From assembly GCF_000966265.1 (NCBI RefSeq), contig NZ_LANF01000013.1, positions 62,001 through 126,000 on the forward strand: DNA of 64,000 nt, read 5' to 3'. The notes below the pieces were generated by a model. It saw only the letters and a program-made list of their open reading frames with translations, had not been told where the DNA came from and did no database searches. Made by a program: the position numbers and the translations under genes. Each line of letters opens with the position of its first letter. Position 1 is the stretch's first letter. Source of the DNA: Palaeococcus ferrophilus DSM 13482 (GTDB taxonomy: Archaea; Methanobacteriota_B; Thermococci; Thermococcales; Thermococcaceae). Below, in pieces: positions 1 to 8,626 of this stretch.

Positions 1-2
1 AT

Positions 3-122
3 TGGTCTCCAAAATTTACCCATGTGGCTAGATATTTCGGGATTTATGATGAGTATAAAAAAGAACAAATGGTATCAAATTGGATTTATAATAACTATAT
101 CGTAACTATACTGTCAGGATAA
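3..122 (+). pseudogene. 3' end of an unidentified gene, cut by an IS end
   Basis: An open frame enters from the left window edge and runs about 39 codons to a TAA at 120-122. It has a protein-like, aromatic-rich composition (for example ARYFGIYDEYKKEQ). Its last four or five codons and its stop lie inside the 16-base IS terminal sequence at 107-122, so the natural C-terminus has been lost. The family is not recognised. The minus-strand glycosyltransferase that converges on it ends in the same 16 bases. Confidence 0.45.
107..122 (+). repeat. Solo IS6-type terminal repeat (scar)
   Basis: The 15 bases ATACTGTCAGGATAA at 108-122 are identical to the outer end of the insertion sequence at 4463-5243, in the left-end orientation. 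The bases to the right do not match the interior of that IS, so only the tip of an element is present. A 15-base match is very unlikely by chance in 64 kb. It looks like a scar of deletion or recombination. Confidence 0.75.
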
Positions 123-1145
123 TAATGAATCTAAGAACAGAGATAGTACATGTGAATCCCGATGTTTAATTGAAAGAATAATAATTCCGATGCTTATTTT
201 AATGGCTACATGCAAAAAGCGATGAAAAAAGCTCAATCTGTCCGAGTGTTTCTGTATCAATTTAATATAATCTAAATGGGTCTTAATAAAGAGCTCCGGG
301 GATACGCTTGCAACTTTCTTTCTGGCAACTCCCACTTTATGCCAAATCTTGGCTTTTGGAACATACATGTTAATCAATTCCCGTTTTGAGGCATGGATAC
401 AGAGATCAACATCTTCATTTCCAAAGAAATAGTCCTGACTTAGTATAGTTAGTCTTCCCAAGTTGTTAACTTTTAAAAGCATTGAAGCTCCAGTAATCCA
501 ATCCACACTAGTTGGGGAGGTGCTATACTTTTCGGCGATTTTTTGATCTCTGTGATAATAAAACCATCCAAATTGAGATAATTCTCCTCCGGCGAACCAT
601 ATCACGTCATCCCTTCCATTGTAGTCGTAATAATATATTTTTGGACCAACAATTCCAATCTTCTCATCACTCTCTGCAACTTTAATGAGCTCTATTAAAA
701 AGTTCGGATCTACAACGGTATCATTATTTAATAGTAACACATAGTCTGGGTTTAGAACACTCAGAGCAAACTTTATCCCAACGTTATTCCCGCCAGCAAA
801 TCCGTAGTTGTCTTCGTTTTTGATTAAAATCATCCTTCTATTGGAATCAAATTTCCCGTAATGAGGTCTGTTGAACTTCCCCTGTTTTGCTTCATTTTCA
901 AGTATCTCAAAAACCTTAATCGGTTTGTTATATGGATTGTACTCAAAGAACTTTGAATTAACCTTGATTTTCCCCGCTGCATACTCTTTAATTTTTTGAA
1001 CAGAGTCATCTTCTGACCCATTATCCACAACGATAACATCATAGTTGGGATAGGTTATCCGATAAAGCGATTCGAGGCATTCAATAGTGTCTCTCCAGCC
1101 GTTCCAGTTTAAAATGATAATCGAAACTCTAGGAACCTTCGACAT
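114..1145 (-). CDS. Family 2 glycosyltransferase (3' end replaced by IS tip)
   Basis: Inverting GT-A sugar transferase, probably acting on a lipid-linked glycan at the inner face of the membrane. The N-terminus has the GT2 opening VSIIILNWNGW, then VVDNGS and the nucleotide/metal-binding LLNNDTVVD near residue 137; NEDVDLC follows near 245. A hydrophobic stretch around 310-327 could anchor it. The first 140 or so residues are nearly the same as those of the GT2 at 24153-25208, while the rest diverges. The last codons (LLS and stop) come from the solo IS end at 107-122, so the C-terminus is not native. It overlaps the flavoenzyme upstream by 17 bases. Confidence 0.85.
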   Translation of the reverse strand: MSKVPRVSIIILNWNGWRDTIECLESLYRITYPNYDVIVVDNGSEDDSVQKIKEYAAGKIKVNSKFFEYNPYNKPIKVFEILENEAKQGKFNRPHYGKFDSNRRMILIKNEDNYGFAGGNNVGIKFALSVLNPDYVLLLNNDTVVDPNFLIELIKVAESDEKIGIVGPKIYYYDYNGRDDVIWFAGGELSQFGWFYYHRDQKIAEKYSTSPTSVDWITGASMLLKVNNLGRLTILSQDYFFGNEDVDLCIHASKRELINMYVPKAKIWHKVGVARKKVASVSPELFIKTHLDYIKLIQKHSDRLSFFHRFLHVAIKISIGIIILSIKHRDSHVLSLFLDSLLS

Positions 1146-2439
1146 ATTTTTTCACCATTTTAACTACCGCATCCATATTTGCATACTCCCAACTTCCGAA
1201 TCTTCCAATGCTGTCGATTCCTATCGTCTTTAAATAACTAAATATTGTTTTAAGATTTTCTTTATAATTCAGATCGTAAATCACATAGGCATACTTGAAT
1301 CTATAAACTGTTGTTAGGATTACCTCATCCTTATCAATTATTCCTAACCTATCCAAATCTTCCACAGTTCTCTCTGCAATTTCTTTGTCACTCGCCCGGC
1401 TTACCCCATCCCCGTCTTTGTATGTTATCTCAGCCAGAACTGAAGACTTCCCTTGAGGAGCCCCATAAGGCGAATAGTTGGAGGGGAAGCTAACCCTGTG
1501 AGTTAAAACGTCCTTATCCGGAATGTAGAGCCATGAAAAGTCATTGAGTTTTGGCTTATCAACTCCTATTCCGACCGTTATTAGAGAGTTGAACTTCAAG
1601 TTATTTACTGCCTCGATAACTTCATTGGGCACGTCTTCTAGGGCTTTAATTAACTCTTGCAATGGAATTGTAGAAATTAGCTTATCAACTTCAAATTCTT
1701 GCTTCCCGTTCGAGATTATCCACTTCCCTTCTTCTTTTTTGATCTTTCTGACTTCAAAATTTGTAATTATGTTACCATTTATCGGCTTTTCAAAGGCTTT
1801 TGCCAGGCTCTGTATCCCACCGTATTTTGGATAATAGAAGTAGATCTGGTGAGTATAGCCTTCAGTTGGTATTCCAAGGGAGGACTTTATTATGTCCTCA
1901 ACTGGTGGCTGGGGGATTCTATCGACCCAGACTGTGCTCATTTGATCTAGGGGGTACTTCCAAATCTTCTCGTTGTAGGGGATCAGATATTTTTCTGCAA
2001 TTCCTTTACCAAATGTGTAGTAGAACCACTCTTTCATATTTCGTGGGGGGTTCAGTAGTCCCTTCTCTTTTGAGATTAGGTTCTGGACAAAGTAGTATAA
2101 GCACTCAAAATTGTCCCTCTTTGGCAAATCAGCTAAGCCGTTCTCGAAGGGATACTTTATGTAGTGTCCTTTATAAAGAATTTTAGTGTTTCTTCGGTTT
2201 CTAACAACGTTGTCTCCGAGCAGTGACACCATTAAATTGAGGATCCCTTTGTCCTTTGAAAATATTATGTGGGAACCGCCAATATCAAAGGTAAATCCAT
2301 CTATTTGAATTGACTTTAACAATCCTGAAGTTTCTTGGTTCTTTTCGAGGATCATAAACTTATAGCTTTTTTGATTAAGAAAATATCCTAACGAAAGTCC
2401 TGTCAAACCACCGCCGAGGATCCCTATCTCTTCCTTCAT
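1129..2439 (-). CDS. FAD-dependent UDP-galactopyranose mutase-like / amine oxidase-fold protein
   Basis: A 436-residue flavoprotein. The N-terminus carries the dinucleotide-binding GGGLTGLSLGYF at about 8-19, followed by the acidic ILEKN strand end and a GGSH segment near 55. Members of this family include UDP-galactopyranose mutase and protoporphyrinogen-oxidase-like enzymes. In a glycan locus a sugar-ring mutase or related nucleotide-sugar reaction is the likely role, but the substrate cannot be read from sequence. It overlaps the methyltransferase upstream by 4 bases and the GT2 downstream by 17, so the four genes 4279-114 form one operon. Confidence 0.7.
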   Translation of the reverse strand: MKEEIGILGGGLTGLSLGYFLNQKSYKFMILEKNQETSGLLKSIQIDGFTFDIGGSHIIFSKDKGILNLMVSLLGDNVVRNRRNTKILYKGHYIKYPFENGLADLPKRDNFECLYYFVQNLISKEKGLLNPPRNMKEWFYYTFGKGIAEKYLIPYNEKIWKYPLDQMSTVWVDRIPQPPVEDIIKSSLGIPTEGYTHQIYFYYPKYGGIQSLAKAFEKPINGNIITNFEVRKIKKEEGKWIISNGKQEFEVDKLISTIPLQELIKALEDVPNEVIEAVNNLKFNSLITVGIGVDKPKLNDFSWLYIPDKDVLTHRVSFPSNYSPYGAPQGKSSVLAEITYKDGDGVSRASDKEIAERTVEDLDRLGIIDKDEVILTTVYRFKYAYVIYDLNYKENLKTIFSYLKTIGIDSIGRFGSWEYANMDAVVKMVKKYVEGS

Positions 2440-3182
2440 CGAATATCCCTCACCTTTACAGCTTTAAATATGAAGGAAGATGAAAATAATTGGGGACGAT
2501 ACATTCTTTTAATGAGAGGATATATGGGCTGGAATCTTTTCCTTATAGTATACATCATGATCCCTATAGGCCTGTATAAGACTGCTCTGTCAGAGAAATC
2601 CTCTAAGATATCGAAGCCATAGGTACTTAGGAAATTTCTAAATCCTGAGTAGGTGTAGAACCGGATGTGAGGCCAGTTCCATTCGAAAAATTTCTCGTTT
2701 CTCCAATATCCCGCGTGATCCCGATATAGGTTCCCCCCAAACAGTATATGAATTCGAGACAGCAAACCGAAATGATTTGGAACGTCAACAATAAAAATTC
2801 CTTTGGGCTTTAATACCCTGTTAATCTCTTGTAATGTTTTATATGGCCTAACCAAGTGTTCTAAAACCTGGCTGCAGATAACTAGGTCAAAGGACTTGTC
2901 TTCAAATGGAAATCTTTCTTCAATATTAGCTTTAATAACGTTTATTCCCCTCTTCTTTGCCCTAGAAATTGCGACTTCGTTGATCTCTAACCCATAAACT
3001 TCATTCTTCTCGACTAACCATTCTATTTTTGATCCTGTGCCAACTCCAACATCTAGTATCCGCAGATTTTTAGGCTCCCCGATGATTTCTTTGAATAATC
3101 TCTGAGCTCCGTATCCTGTCTCCTCGTCTATATCTATCATCTTGAGGTAATCATTTTTGTAGTACTCCTCGATACTCTTCAT
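2436..3182 (-). CDS. Class I SAM-dependent methyltransferase
   Basis: A 248-residue protein with the methyltransferase_11 layout: motif I ILDVGVGTGSKIEWL near residue 40, acidic VYGLEIN, then FDLVICSQVLEHL near 105. It probably methylates a sugar or nucleotide-sugar in the surface glycan pathway. It overlaps neighbours on both sides by 4 bases (ATGA type), which implies translational coupling with the glycosyltransferase before it and the flavoenzyme after it. The acceptor is unknown. Confidence 0.8.
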   Translation of the reverse strand: MKSIEEYYKNDYLKMIDIDEETGYGAQRLFKEIIGEPKNLRILDVGVGTGSKIEWLVEKNEVYGLEINEVAISRAKKRGINVIKANIEERFPFEDKSFDLVICSQVLEHLVRPYKTLQEINRVLKPKGIFIVDVPNHFGLLSRIHILFGGNLYRDHAGYWRNEKFFEWNWPHIRFYTYSGFRNFLSTYGFDILEDFSDRAVLYRPIGIMMYTIRKRFQPIYPLIKRMYRPQLFSSSFIFKAVKVRDIR

Positions 3183-4279
3183 ACTATCCCATCTCCCTTC
3201 AGGGCTTTTTTGAATAATCTTTCTACATTATCAACAGTCTTATCCCAGGTGAACTGTCTTGCAGTTTTTGGACCTTCTTTTCTAAACTGTTCTCTTAAAT
3301 CTTCATCTTCTAGCAATCGTAGTATAGCATCAGCCAATGCTTTAGGATCTTTTGGTGGAACAACTAGTGCATTTTTTTCATGGAATGCATAATCTTCTGT
3401 TCCGTATCTTGTAGTTACAACGGGGGCACCACACGCCATAGCTTCAAGCGGCGGGAGCGGGAAACTTTCGTACCAAGAAGGGGTTACAACGACGTCTGCG
3501 GAGGAGTACAACACGGCAAGCTCTTCGTCACTTGGTGATTGGACAAATGTGTAATTAACAGTGGGATGGGAGTACTTTGGCCTAGCTGGACCATATACTA
3601 TAAATTCGATGTCTTTTCTGTGTTTAAAAACTATGGCCATAGCTTCAAGAAGTTCTGGGAATCCTTTCCATCTTCGATTTGAACCGTAAGCAACAACTCT
3701 TAATTTTTTCTTTTCTCCGTTAACTTCGCGAGGATAAAATATATTGTGGTCAATAGCAGGATTGAGTATGGGGGTTTCTACACCGTATCTCTCTCTGATG
3801 ATATTGTGAAGCCATATGGAGTTTGATATCTTGTTTAGTGGTAAGTAATATGTGATCTCGGCCAACTTCTTTAGATAATGATCGTCAAAAAACAGGGTTT
3901 CATAATGTTGCATATGGTAGAATGGTATCCCTTTCCCACTTATGAAAACTGGATATGCCGTCAAACAATAGGTAGCGACGTTTATATCGCAATCGGGCAT
4001 TCTTGCTGATAGTCTTTCTATCCCGTCGTATTGGGGCATGTGTAAGTTTGAAATCCTTCTTAGACCAAGTAGAAATAGTTTCCAAACTTTGTTCGGTCCA
4101 GTGTATATTAGATTAACCTTGGCGCTGATGGAAAATGGTATTTTTTTCACTTGTGGTTCATCCCCGAGAGTTGTTATAGAAATCTCATGGCCTCTTTCGG
4201 CTAGTCTATTTGCGATTTCAACTAATACTCGGTTCCCTCCGGTAGGGCCGATCCCGAACATGGTATAATTAATTCTCAT
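3179..4279 (-). CDS. Family 4 glycosyltransferase
   Basis: Retaining GT-B glycosyltransferase of 366 residues. The N-terminal domain has the glycine-rich GIGPTGGNRVLVEIANRL, and the C-terminal donor-binding domain carries the EX7E signature ESFPLPPLEAMACGAPVV near 265-282. It is the first gene of the four-gene minus-strand glycan operon; about 180 bases of non-coding DNA separate it from the IS6 element upstream, and its promoter should lie there. The start ATG follows a good AAGGAGGGC ribosome binding site. Confidence 0.85.
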   Translation of the reverse strand: MRINYTMFGIGPTGGNRVLVEIANRLAERGHEISITTLGDEPQVKKIPFSISAKVNLIYTGPNKVWKLFLLGLRRISNLHMPQYDGIERLSARMPDCDINVATYCLTAYPVFISGKGIPFYHMQHYETLFFDDHYLKKLAEITYYLPLNKISNSIWLHNIIRERYGVETPILNPAIDHNIFYPREVNGEKKKLRVVAYGSNRRWKGFPELLEAMAIVFKHRKDIEFIVYGPARPKYSHPTVNYTFVQSPSDEELAVLYSSADVVVTPSWYESFPLPPLEAMACGAPVVTTRYGTEDYAFHEKNALVVPPKDPKALADAILRLLEDEDLREQFRKEGPKTARQFTWDKTVDNVERLFKKALKGDGIV

Positions 4280-4462
4280 ATTTAGCCCTCCTTACCAAAT
4301 TGTATTCCCCTTTACAGATTCTAATTGCATGAGTTGATGATTTTTTACCCACCCGGTTTCTTAACTCTTAAGATGTGATGTTAATCGGTGCATGTGGGCC
4401 TTGAGGACATTTCCGAAAATTCCCACCATTTTATCTTTGTTAAGGCGGTTTATATTTTTTTT

Positions 4463-4478
4463 GATACTGTCAGGATAA
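4463..4478 (+). repeat. IS left terminal inverted repeat
   Basis: GATACTGTCAGGATAA, perfect inverted copy of 5228-5243. The same core recurs alone at 108-122. Confidence 0.9.
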
Positions 4479-4505
4479 GCTGAGGGGTTATGTTTAAATC
4501 TGGTT

Positions 4506-5236
4506 ATGACACCTCAGAAAAAGTGGTGGAGAAATATGAAGGCTGAAACCATTATTTACTGGTTGGTTTCAGCCTTAAAACCTTTTCGCAGGAATAAAAT
4601 CCCAGTAGAGAAGAAAATTCAGGCGATAAACCTGTACTTACAGGGTTTGAGTTACAGACAAGTCGCCAGAATCCTCGGAATCAGTCACACAACCGTCTGG
4701 GAAGTGGTTCAAAAGTTCGGGGAGACTGTTTACCAGTTCAAGACTCTTGCAGTGAAGAAACAGCGGAATTTCATTGCAGTTGATGAGACTGTGGTGAAGA
4801 TTAATGGGAAGAAGTGGTACCTCTGGGCGGCCATTGACATTGAGAGCCGGGAAGTGTTAACAGTCTGGATTACTCCTACCAGAAACCTGTGGATTGCCAA
4901 AAGGTTCATTGGGACTGTTTTAAACTCCTGTGAGGGGATACCGGTTTTTTGGTTGATAGGGCTGTCTGGTACCCGCCTGCGTTTAATGGTTTGGAATTGC
5001 CGTTTATTCACGTGACTTTTGGGCCCGGGAATTACGTTGAGCGTTGGTTTAGGACTGTTAAGGAGCGGATTAAGCGTTTCTGGAATAATTTCAGGGGTAA
5101 GGATTGGAGGAGGGTTCACAGGTTTATTTTCCTGTTTGCTTTCTGGTATAATTTTGTTAGGGTGCACTCCACGCTTGGTAGTCCTCCGGGCAATATTACC
5201 GAATGGTTTCAGGAGGTGATACCCCAGTTATCCTGA
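4506..5236 (+). pseudogene. IS6-family DDE transposase, split by a frameshift
   Basis: The first frame (4506-5015) gives a helix-turn-helix (YRQVARILGISHTTVWEVV) and the first catalytic Asp in AVDETVVKI. The second frame, open to 5236, gives VDRAVWYPP with the second Asp and VERWFRTVKER with the Glu. The join is a run of six T at 4945-4950; a seventh T would restore one continuous protein of normal IS6 length. As written the catalytic triad is divided over two frames. Either the copy is dead, or a -1 slip on the T run (transcriptional or ribosomal) makes active enzyme, or this is a homopolymer sequencing error. Confidence 0.85.
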
Positions 5237-5243
5237 CAGTATC
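5228..5243 (-). repeat. IS right terminal inverted repeat
   Basis: Perfect inverted copy of 4463-4478. The open frame of the truncated acetyltransferase runs into it from the right. Confidence 0.9.
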
Positions 5244-5390
5244 TTCGCCGACTCGAACGTTATGTGCTATCACACTATTTGATATTGTAGTACCGAATCC
5301 TATAGTTGCGTGGGGATATTTGAGATTGTATATCACACTTCTCGCTATGAGGAAAATTGAGGTCAATAGTGATTTAAGGAGAGCCTCCAC
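5244..5390 (-). pseudogene. Hexapeptide-repeat acetyltransferase, 5' fragment only
   Basis: About 49 codons from an ATG at 5390 to the IS end. The residues YPHATIGFGTTISNSVIAHN and VRVGED are typical left-handed beta-helix turns of sugar O- or N-acetyltransferases. The IS has removed everything after the first turns. The start overlaps the end of the flippase gene by 17 bases, so it was the next gene of that operon. No matching 3' part is present between the IS and the glycosyltransferase at 4279, so the rest was deleted or moved. Confidence 0.75.
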
Positions 5391-6675
5391 GTCTTACCAT
5401 CAGACTCCTTATGAGTTTAAGTACTTCTTTTTCAATATGAGGACTAATCCCAAAGGCTTTTTTGGAATATATTATAACGTAGCTTGTTATGAATGCTTCG
5501 GTAAGTACAGTCGCAATTGCTGCACCTTCCGCTGAGAGCTGGGGGATGAGTACGAGGTTCAGAGCAACATTAATAAGGGCTCCGCTACCCGTGATTTTAG
5601 CAGAAATTTGTTGCTTATTAGATGCCTCCAAAAGTCGACCGTAAGGAGAACTTAAGTATACCGATACAGGAGCCCATATAAGTATCTTTAAAATCTTTGC
5701 ACTTGGGAGATATTTGCTCCCAAATATGATTAAAGTAATGGAATTTGATAATGCTGTAACTGAAACACCTAGAAGGGCAGCAAGAGGTAGCATAAGTGTA
5801 AAGTATCCATTGAAAAGTTTATAAAATACTTTTTGATCACTTTTCCAATAATATGACATCGATGGATATATACTTATATTTAACAATGCTGGAACTGTAA
5901 GAGACAGCATTATTATCCTATATGCTGCATTATACCATCCTACGACTTCATCTCCTTTCATATAAGAAAGCATAACCGAATCAACCCAATAATAAATTGA
6001 AATAAATACTGCTGTTAGGGCAAATGGCCATGCTTCCCTCACAATGCTTTTCCAAAAATTTAAATCAGCCTCGATTTTGGGCTTCAAAAACTTCCAGGTG
6101 ATTACAACTGTATGATACCCCAAAATGCACAAATTCACAATCAGGTAAATCATCGCAAAATATACCACGTCCAAGCCAAGTTTTATCACAGTTACTGCAA
6201 AAACTAAGTAAAGCATGCTCTGGAGGATCTGACCAAGGGACATGAACTCCATTCTCTCAAAAGCTTGATAAATATCACTGAATAGTTTATTTATCCCAGA
6301 AACAATAGTTGACAATGTTATTATGAGCACGACCATCTTTGTAATTTGTGGATATCCGGAGATATCTGCCACTATAAGAACAATCAGAAATGTTAGTGTC
6401 CCGAACAACAGCTTCAATACAAGTCCATTTGCAAGATATTTCTTAGCTAGGTTCTTATCCCTTGCAACTTCCCTGACGGTTAGAGGGTCAAGGCCGAAAT
6501 TAGCAATAACTCCAAATATACCATTCAAGGCTAGAGCAAATGACAGAATACCATAATTCGCCGGGCCCAGATACCTTGCAGTGTACGTTATGTACAAAAA
6601 GCCAAGTAACAAGCTCGTTAGTTTAGCTACGAAGAGTACTGCCGTATTCTTTGCTATTCTCTTCCCGATATTCAC
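5374..6675 (-). CDS. Polysaccharide flippase (Wzx/MOP superfamily)
   Basis: A 433-residue integral membrane protein with about 12 to 14 hydrophobic segments across its length and the family N-terminus (ARYLGPANYGILSFALALN near 34-52, FGLDPLTVREVAR near 60-72). MOP flippases move lipid-linked oligosaccharide across the cytoplasmic membrane. This one is the apparent working exporter of the locus; a second flippase just upstream (6723-7022) survives only as a fragment. Length is near the family norm. Confidence 0.88.
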   Translation of the reverse strand: MNIGKRIAKNTAVLFVAKLTSLLLGFLYITYTARYLGPANYGILSFALALNGIFGVIANFGLDPLTVREVARDKNLAKKYLANGLVLKLLFGTLTFLIVLIVADISGYPQITKMVVLIITLSTIVSGINKLFSDIYQAFERMEFMSLGQILQSMLYLVFAVTVIKLGLDVVYFAMIYLIVNLCILGYHTVVITWKFLKPKIEADLNFWKSIVREAWPFALTAVFISIYYWVDSVMLSYMKGDEVVGWYNAAYRIIMLSLTVPALLNISIYPSMSYYWKSDQKVFYKLFNGYFTLMLPLAALLGVSVTALSNSITLIIFGSKYLPSAKILKILIWAPVSVYLSSPYGRLLEASNKQQISAKITGSGALINVALNLVLIPQLSAEGAAIATVLTEAFITSYVIIYSKKAFGISPHIEKEVLKLIRSLMVRRGGSP

Positions 6676-6722
6676 GATTGGCTCTCACCTGAGAGTGTAA
6701 TGTCATACTCATTTTTTAAGAA

Positions 6723-7022
6723 TTATTGCGCTGTCTTATGATTCATTGTGTCAATATTAACTAAATAATAGCACTTGAAGAATTTCCGTTCTCTATAGAA
6801 CGCCACCTCCCTTGGCAGGGCATTCTGGAAGCCTAGCATGGCAATAACAAGGGCTATATTTAAAACACTCAAGGCGAGGTTAAACACCCATCCTCCGCAG
6901 TGGAAAAGTGCCTCACTATTAGAGCCTTGCTCAAGAACCCGAAAAACATCGAAATAACCGTCCCGGCGAAGACAATCCCCGTCCCCCTGGCAATCTTCTG
7001 CACTGCTTGACTAGCTTCGCTC
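6723..7022 (-). pseudogene. Flippase remnant (N-terminus, frameshifted)
   Basis: From an ATG at 7022 the frame reads MSEASQAVQKIARGTGIVF then FGFLSKALIVRHFSTAE, a second Wzx-type N-terminus. Close to 6890 the frame breaks; continuing one base over gives VFNLALSVLNIALVIAML and GFQNALPREVAFYRERK, which is the expected continuation, before a stop at 6723-6725. Only about 100 of roughly 430 residues remain. The 47 bases to the next flippase and the 112 bases up to RmlD hold nothing else recognised. Confidence 0.75.
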
Positions 7023-7134
7023 ATGAGCGTCACTTTTACACAGTGGGTGAGGTATGCACTGTTCAAAGCGCGCTTGATGAGTCTTAATAAAAACAAATTA
7101 AGAGTGTACTGCATCGCTTTATCCAATTTGGGTA

Positions 7135-7986
7135 TTAGAGATGCCCCTTCTCCATCAAATACTCTCTTAACGCATCACTCCATGGCCTCATCCAAATGCC
7201 GTGAGATTTTAGTTTTCCAACATTCAATGCTGAGAATTTTGGTCTCTTGGCTTTTGTTGGAAACTCGCTTGAAGTTATAGGGTTCAAATTGGCTTCCATG
7301 CCAGTTAGTTTAAATATCTCCTTTGCAAATTCATACCAGCTGCAAAAGCCGTCGTTAGTTACGTGATATATTCCATACGGCAACTTCTTCTCGAGTATCC
7401 TTTTAATGGCCAAAGCTGCGTCCTTTGTGTATGTGGGGGACATCACTATGTCATTAACAACATTTATCTCTTTGCCCGCTTTCCCAAGTTTTATCATTGT
7501 CTCAACGAAGTTTCCTCCTTTTCCACTGGCCCCTGCAACACCAAACAAGCTAGAAACCCTGATAATGTAGTGCTTGTCAGTTAGATATTTGGTTAAAAGT
7601 TCACCAGCGTACTTGCTAACTCCATAGACATTTATGGGGTCTGGCACGTCTTCTTCTGTATAGGGTTCTCCTTTGGTTCCGCTAAATACATAATCCGTGC
7701 TTATGTATATGTCTATTGCCTCTATCTCGCTGGATACAAGTGCAACGTTCCTAGCGCCAACGGAATTAACAAGAAATGTCTTTTCTGGGTTCTCTTCGCA
7801 CTCATCTGTCTTATGATACGCGGCAGTGTTGATTATGACGTCCGGCTTCAATTCTTTCAAAATTTTCAGACTCTCAAAGTCTGTCACGTCTAAATCTTTG
7901 TGGGTTAAGGGAATAGCATCTTCTCCGAAAACCTTAACTAAATCACTTCCAAGCTGACCATTTGCACCGATTATTGCAACTTTCAT
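7135..7986 (-). CDS. rmlD: dTDP-4-dehydrorhamnose reductase
   Basis: Last step of dTDP-L-rhamnose synthesis. Extended-SDR fold with GANGQLG at residues 7-13, YISTDYVFSG near 100 and the catalytic YGVSK (YxxxK) near 128. About 283 residues, normal for RmlD. The start at 7986 is chosen because a GGTGATCCAG ribosome site precedes that ATG; the GTG three codons earlier lies inside the ribosome site. It follows RmlC with a 53-base gap on the same strand. Confidence 0.9.
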   Translation of the reverse strand: MKVAIIGANGQLGSDLVKVFGEDAIPLTHKDLDVTDFESLKILKELKPDVIINTAAYHKTDECEENPEKTFLVNSVGARNVALVSSEIEAIDIYISTDYVFSGTKGEPYTEEDVPDPINVYGVSKYAGELLTKYLTDKHYIIRVSSLFGVAGASGKGGNFVETMIKLGKAGKEINVVNDIVMSPTYTKDAALAIKRILEKKLPYGIYHVTNDGFCSWYEFAKEIFKLTGMEANLNPITSSEFPTKAKRPKFSALNVGKLKSHGIWMRPWSDALREYLMEKGHL

Positions 7987-8039
7987 CTGGATCACCTACC
8001 ACTTAATTTTTGGAGATATAACCAAGAGAAATAAAAACC

Positions 8040-8597
8040 TCAAAATAGTTCCCCTTTTTCGATCAACTCTTTTAGAGTTGGCCACTTTTTGTCCTTTTCT
8101 GAGAGCATTGGCTCTTCTATCGGCCACTTAATTCCCACATCCGGGTCGTTCCATATCAGTCCGCCTTCGTGGTCAGGAGCGTAGATGTTGTCCACCTTGT
8201 AGGCTACTTCAGCCACATCACTCAGAACTACGAACCCGTGGGCAAAACCCCTTGGAATGTATAGCTGATACTTGTTGAACTCTGACAAGATGACACCAAC
8301 GTACTTCCCGAAGGTCGGCGAGTCTTTTCTCAGATCAACGGCAACATCGTAGATGACGCCCCTAACGGCCCTCACTATCTTCGCCTGTGCGTAGGGCTCC
8401 CTCTGAAAGTGTAAACCTCTGAGAACGCCATACTTGGACTTTGAGTGGTTGTCTTGGATAAATTCCCCGGTTATTCCTGCTTTTTCAAAGTCGGACTTCT
8501 TGTAGGTCTCCATGAAAAAGCCCCTCTCGTCCTCAAAGACCTTGGGCTTTATTAGTATCACATCCGGAATTTCCAACCGTTTAAACTCGAAAGGCAT
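8040..8597 (-). CDS. rmlC: dTDP-4-dehydrorhamnose 3,5-epimerase
   Basis: Cupin-fold epimerase that acts between RmlB and RmlD. It shows the family markers FFMETYKKSDFEKAGI, QDNHSKSKYGVLRGLHFQ (with the catalytic His) and YIPRGFAHGF. The start at 8597 is preferred over the ATG at 8630, which overlaps the upstream stop, because GGGGTGGTGTC precedes 8597 and the family begins close to MPFEFKRLEIPDV. About 185 residues, as expected. Confidence 0.92.
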   Translation of the reverse strand: MPFEFKRLEIPDVILIKPKVFEDERGFFMETYKKSDFEKAGITGEFIQDNHSKSKYGVLRGLHFQREPYAQAKIVRAVRGVIYDVAVDLRKDSPTFGKYVGVILSEFNKYQLYIPRGFAHGFVVLSDVAEVAYKVDNIYAPDHEGGLIWNDPDVGIKWPIEEPMLSEKDKKWPTLKELIEKGELF

Positions 8598-8626
8598 TGA
8601 CACCACCCCTATTTGTTCTTTTAATT

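Larger units (their letters stand above)
4463..5243 (+). mobile_element. IS6-family insertion sequence (ISPfu-like)
   Basis: The element is 781 bases, bounded by perfect 16-base inverted repeats GATACTGTCAGGATAA at 4463-4478 and 5228-5243, and carries one transposase. Size, ends and transposase match the IS6-family elements known from Pyrococcus furiosus (ISPfu1/2/5). The flanking 8 bases differ on the two sides (all T on the left, TTCGCCGA on the right), so there is no target duplication of the kind IS6 insertion leaves. One side has therefore been rearranged since insertion. On the right it cuts an acetyltransferase gene whose remainder is not found on the left. Confidence 0.9.
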
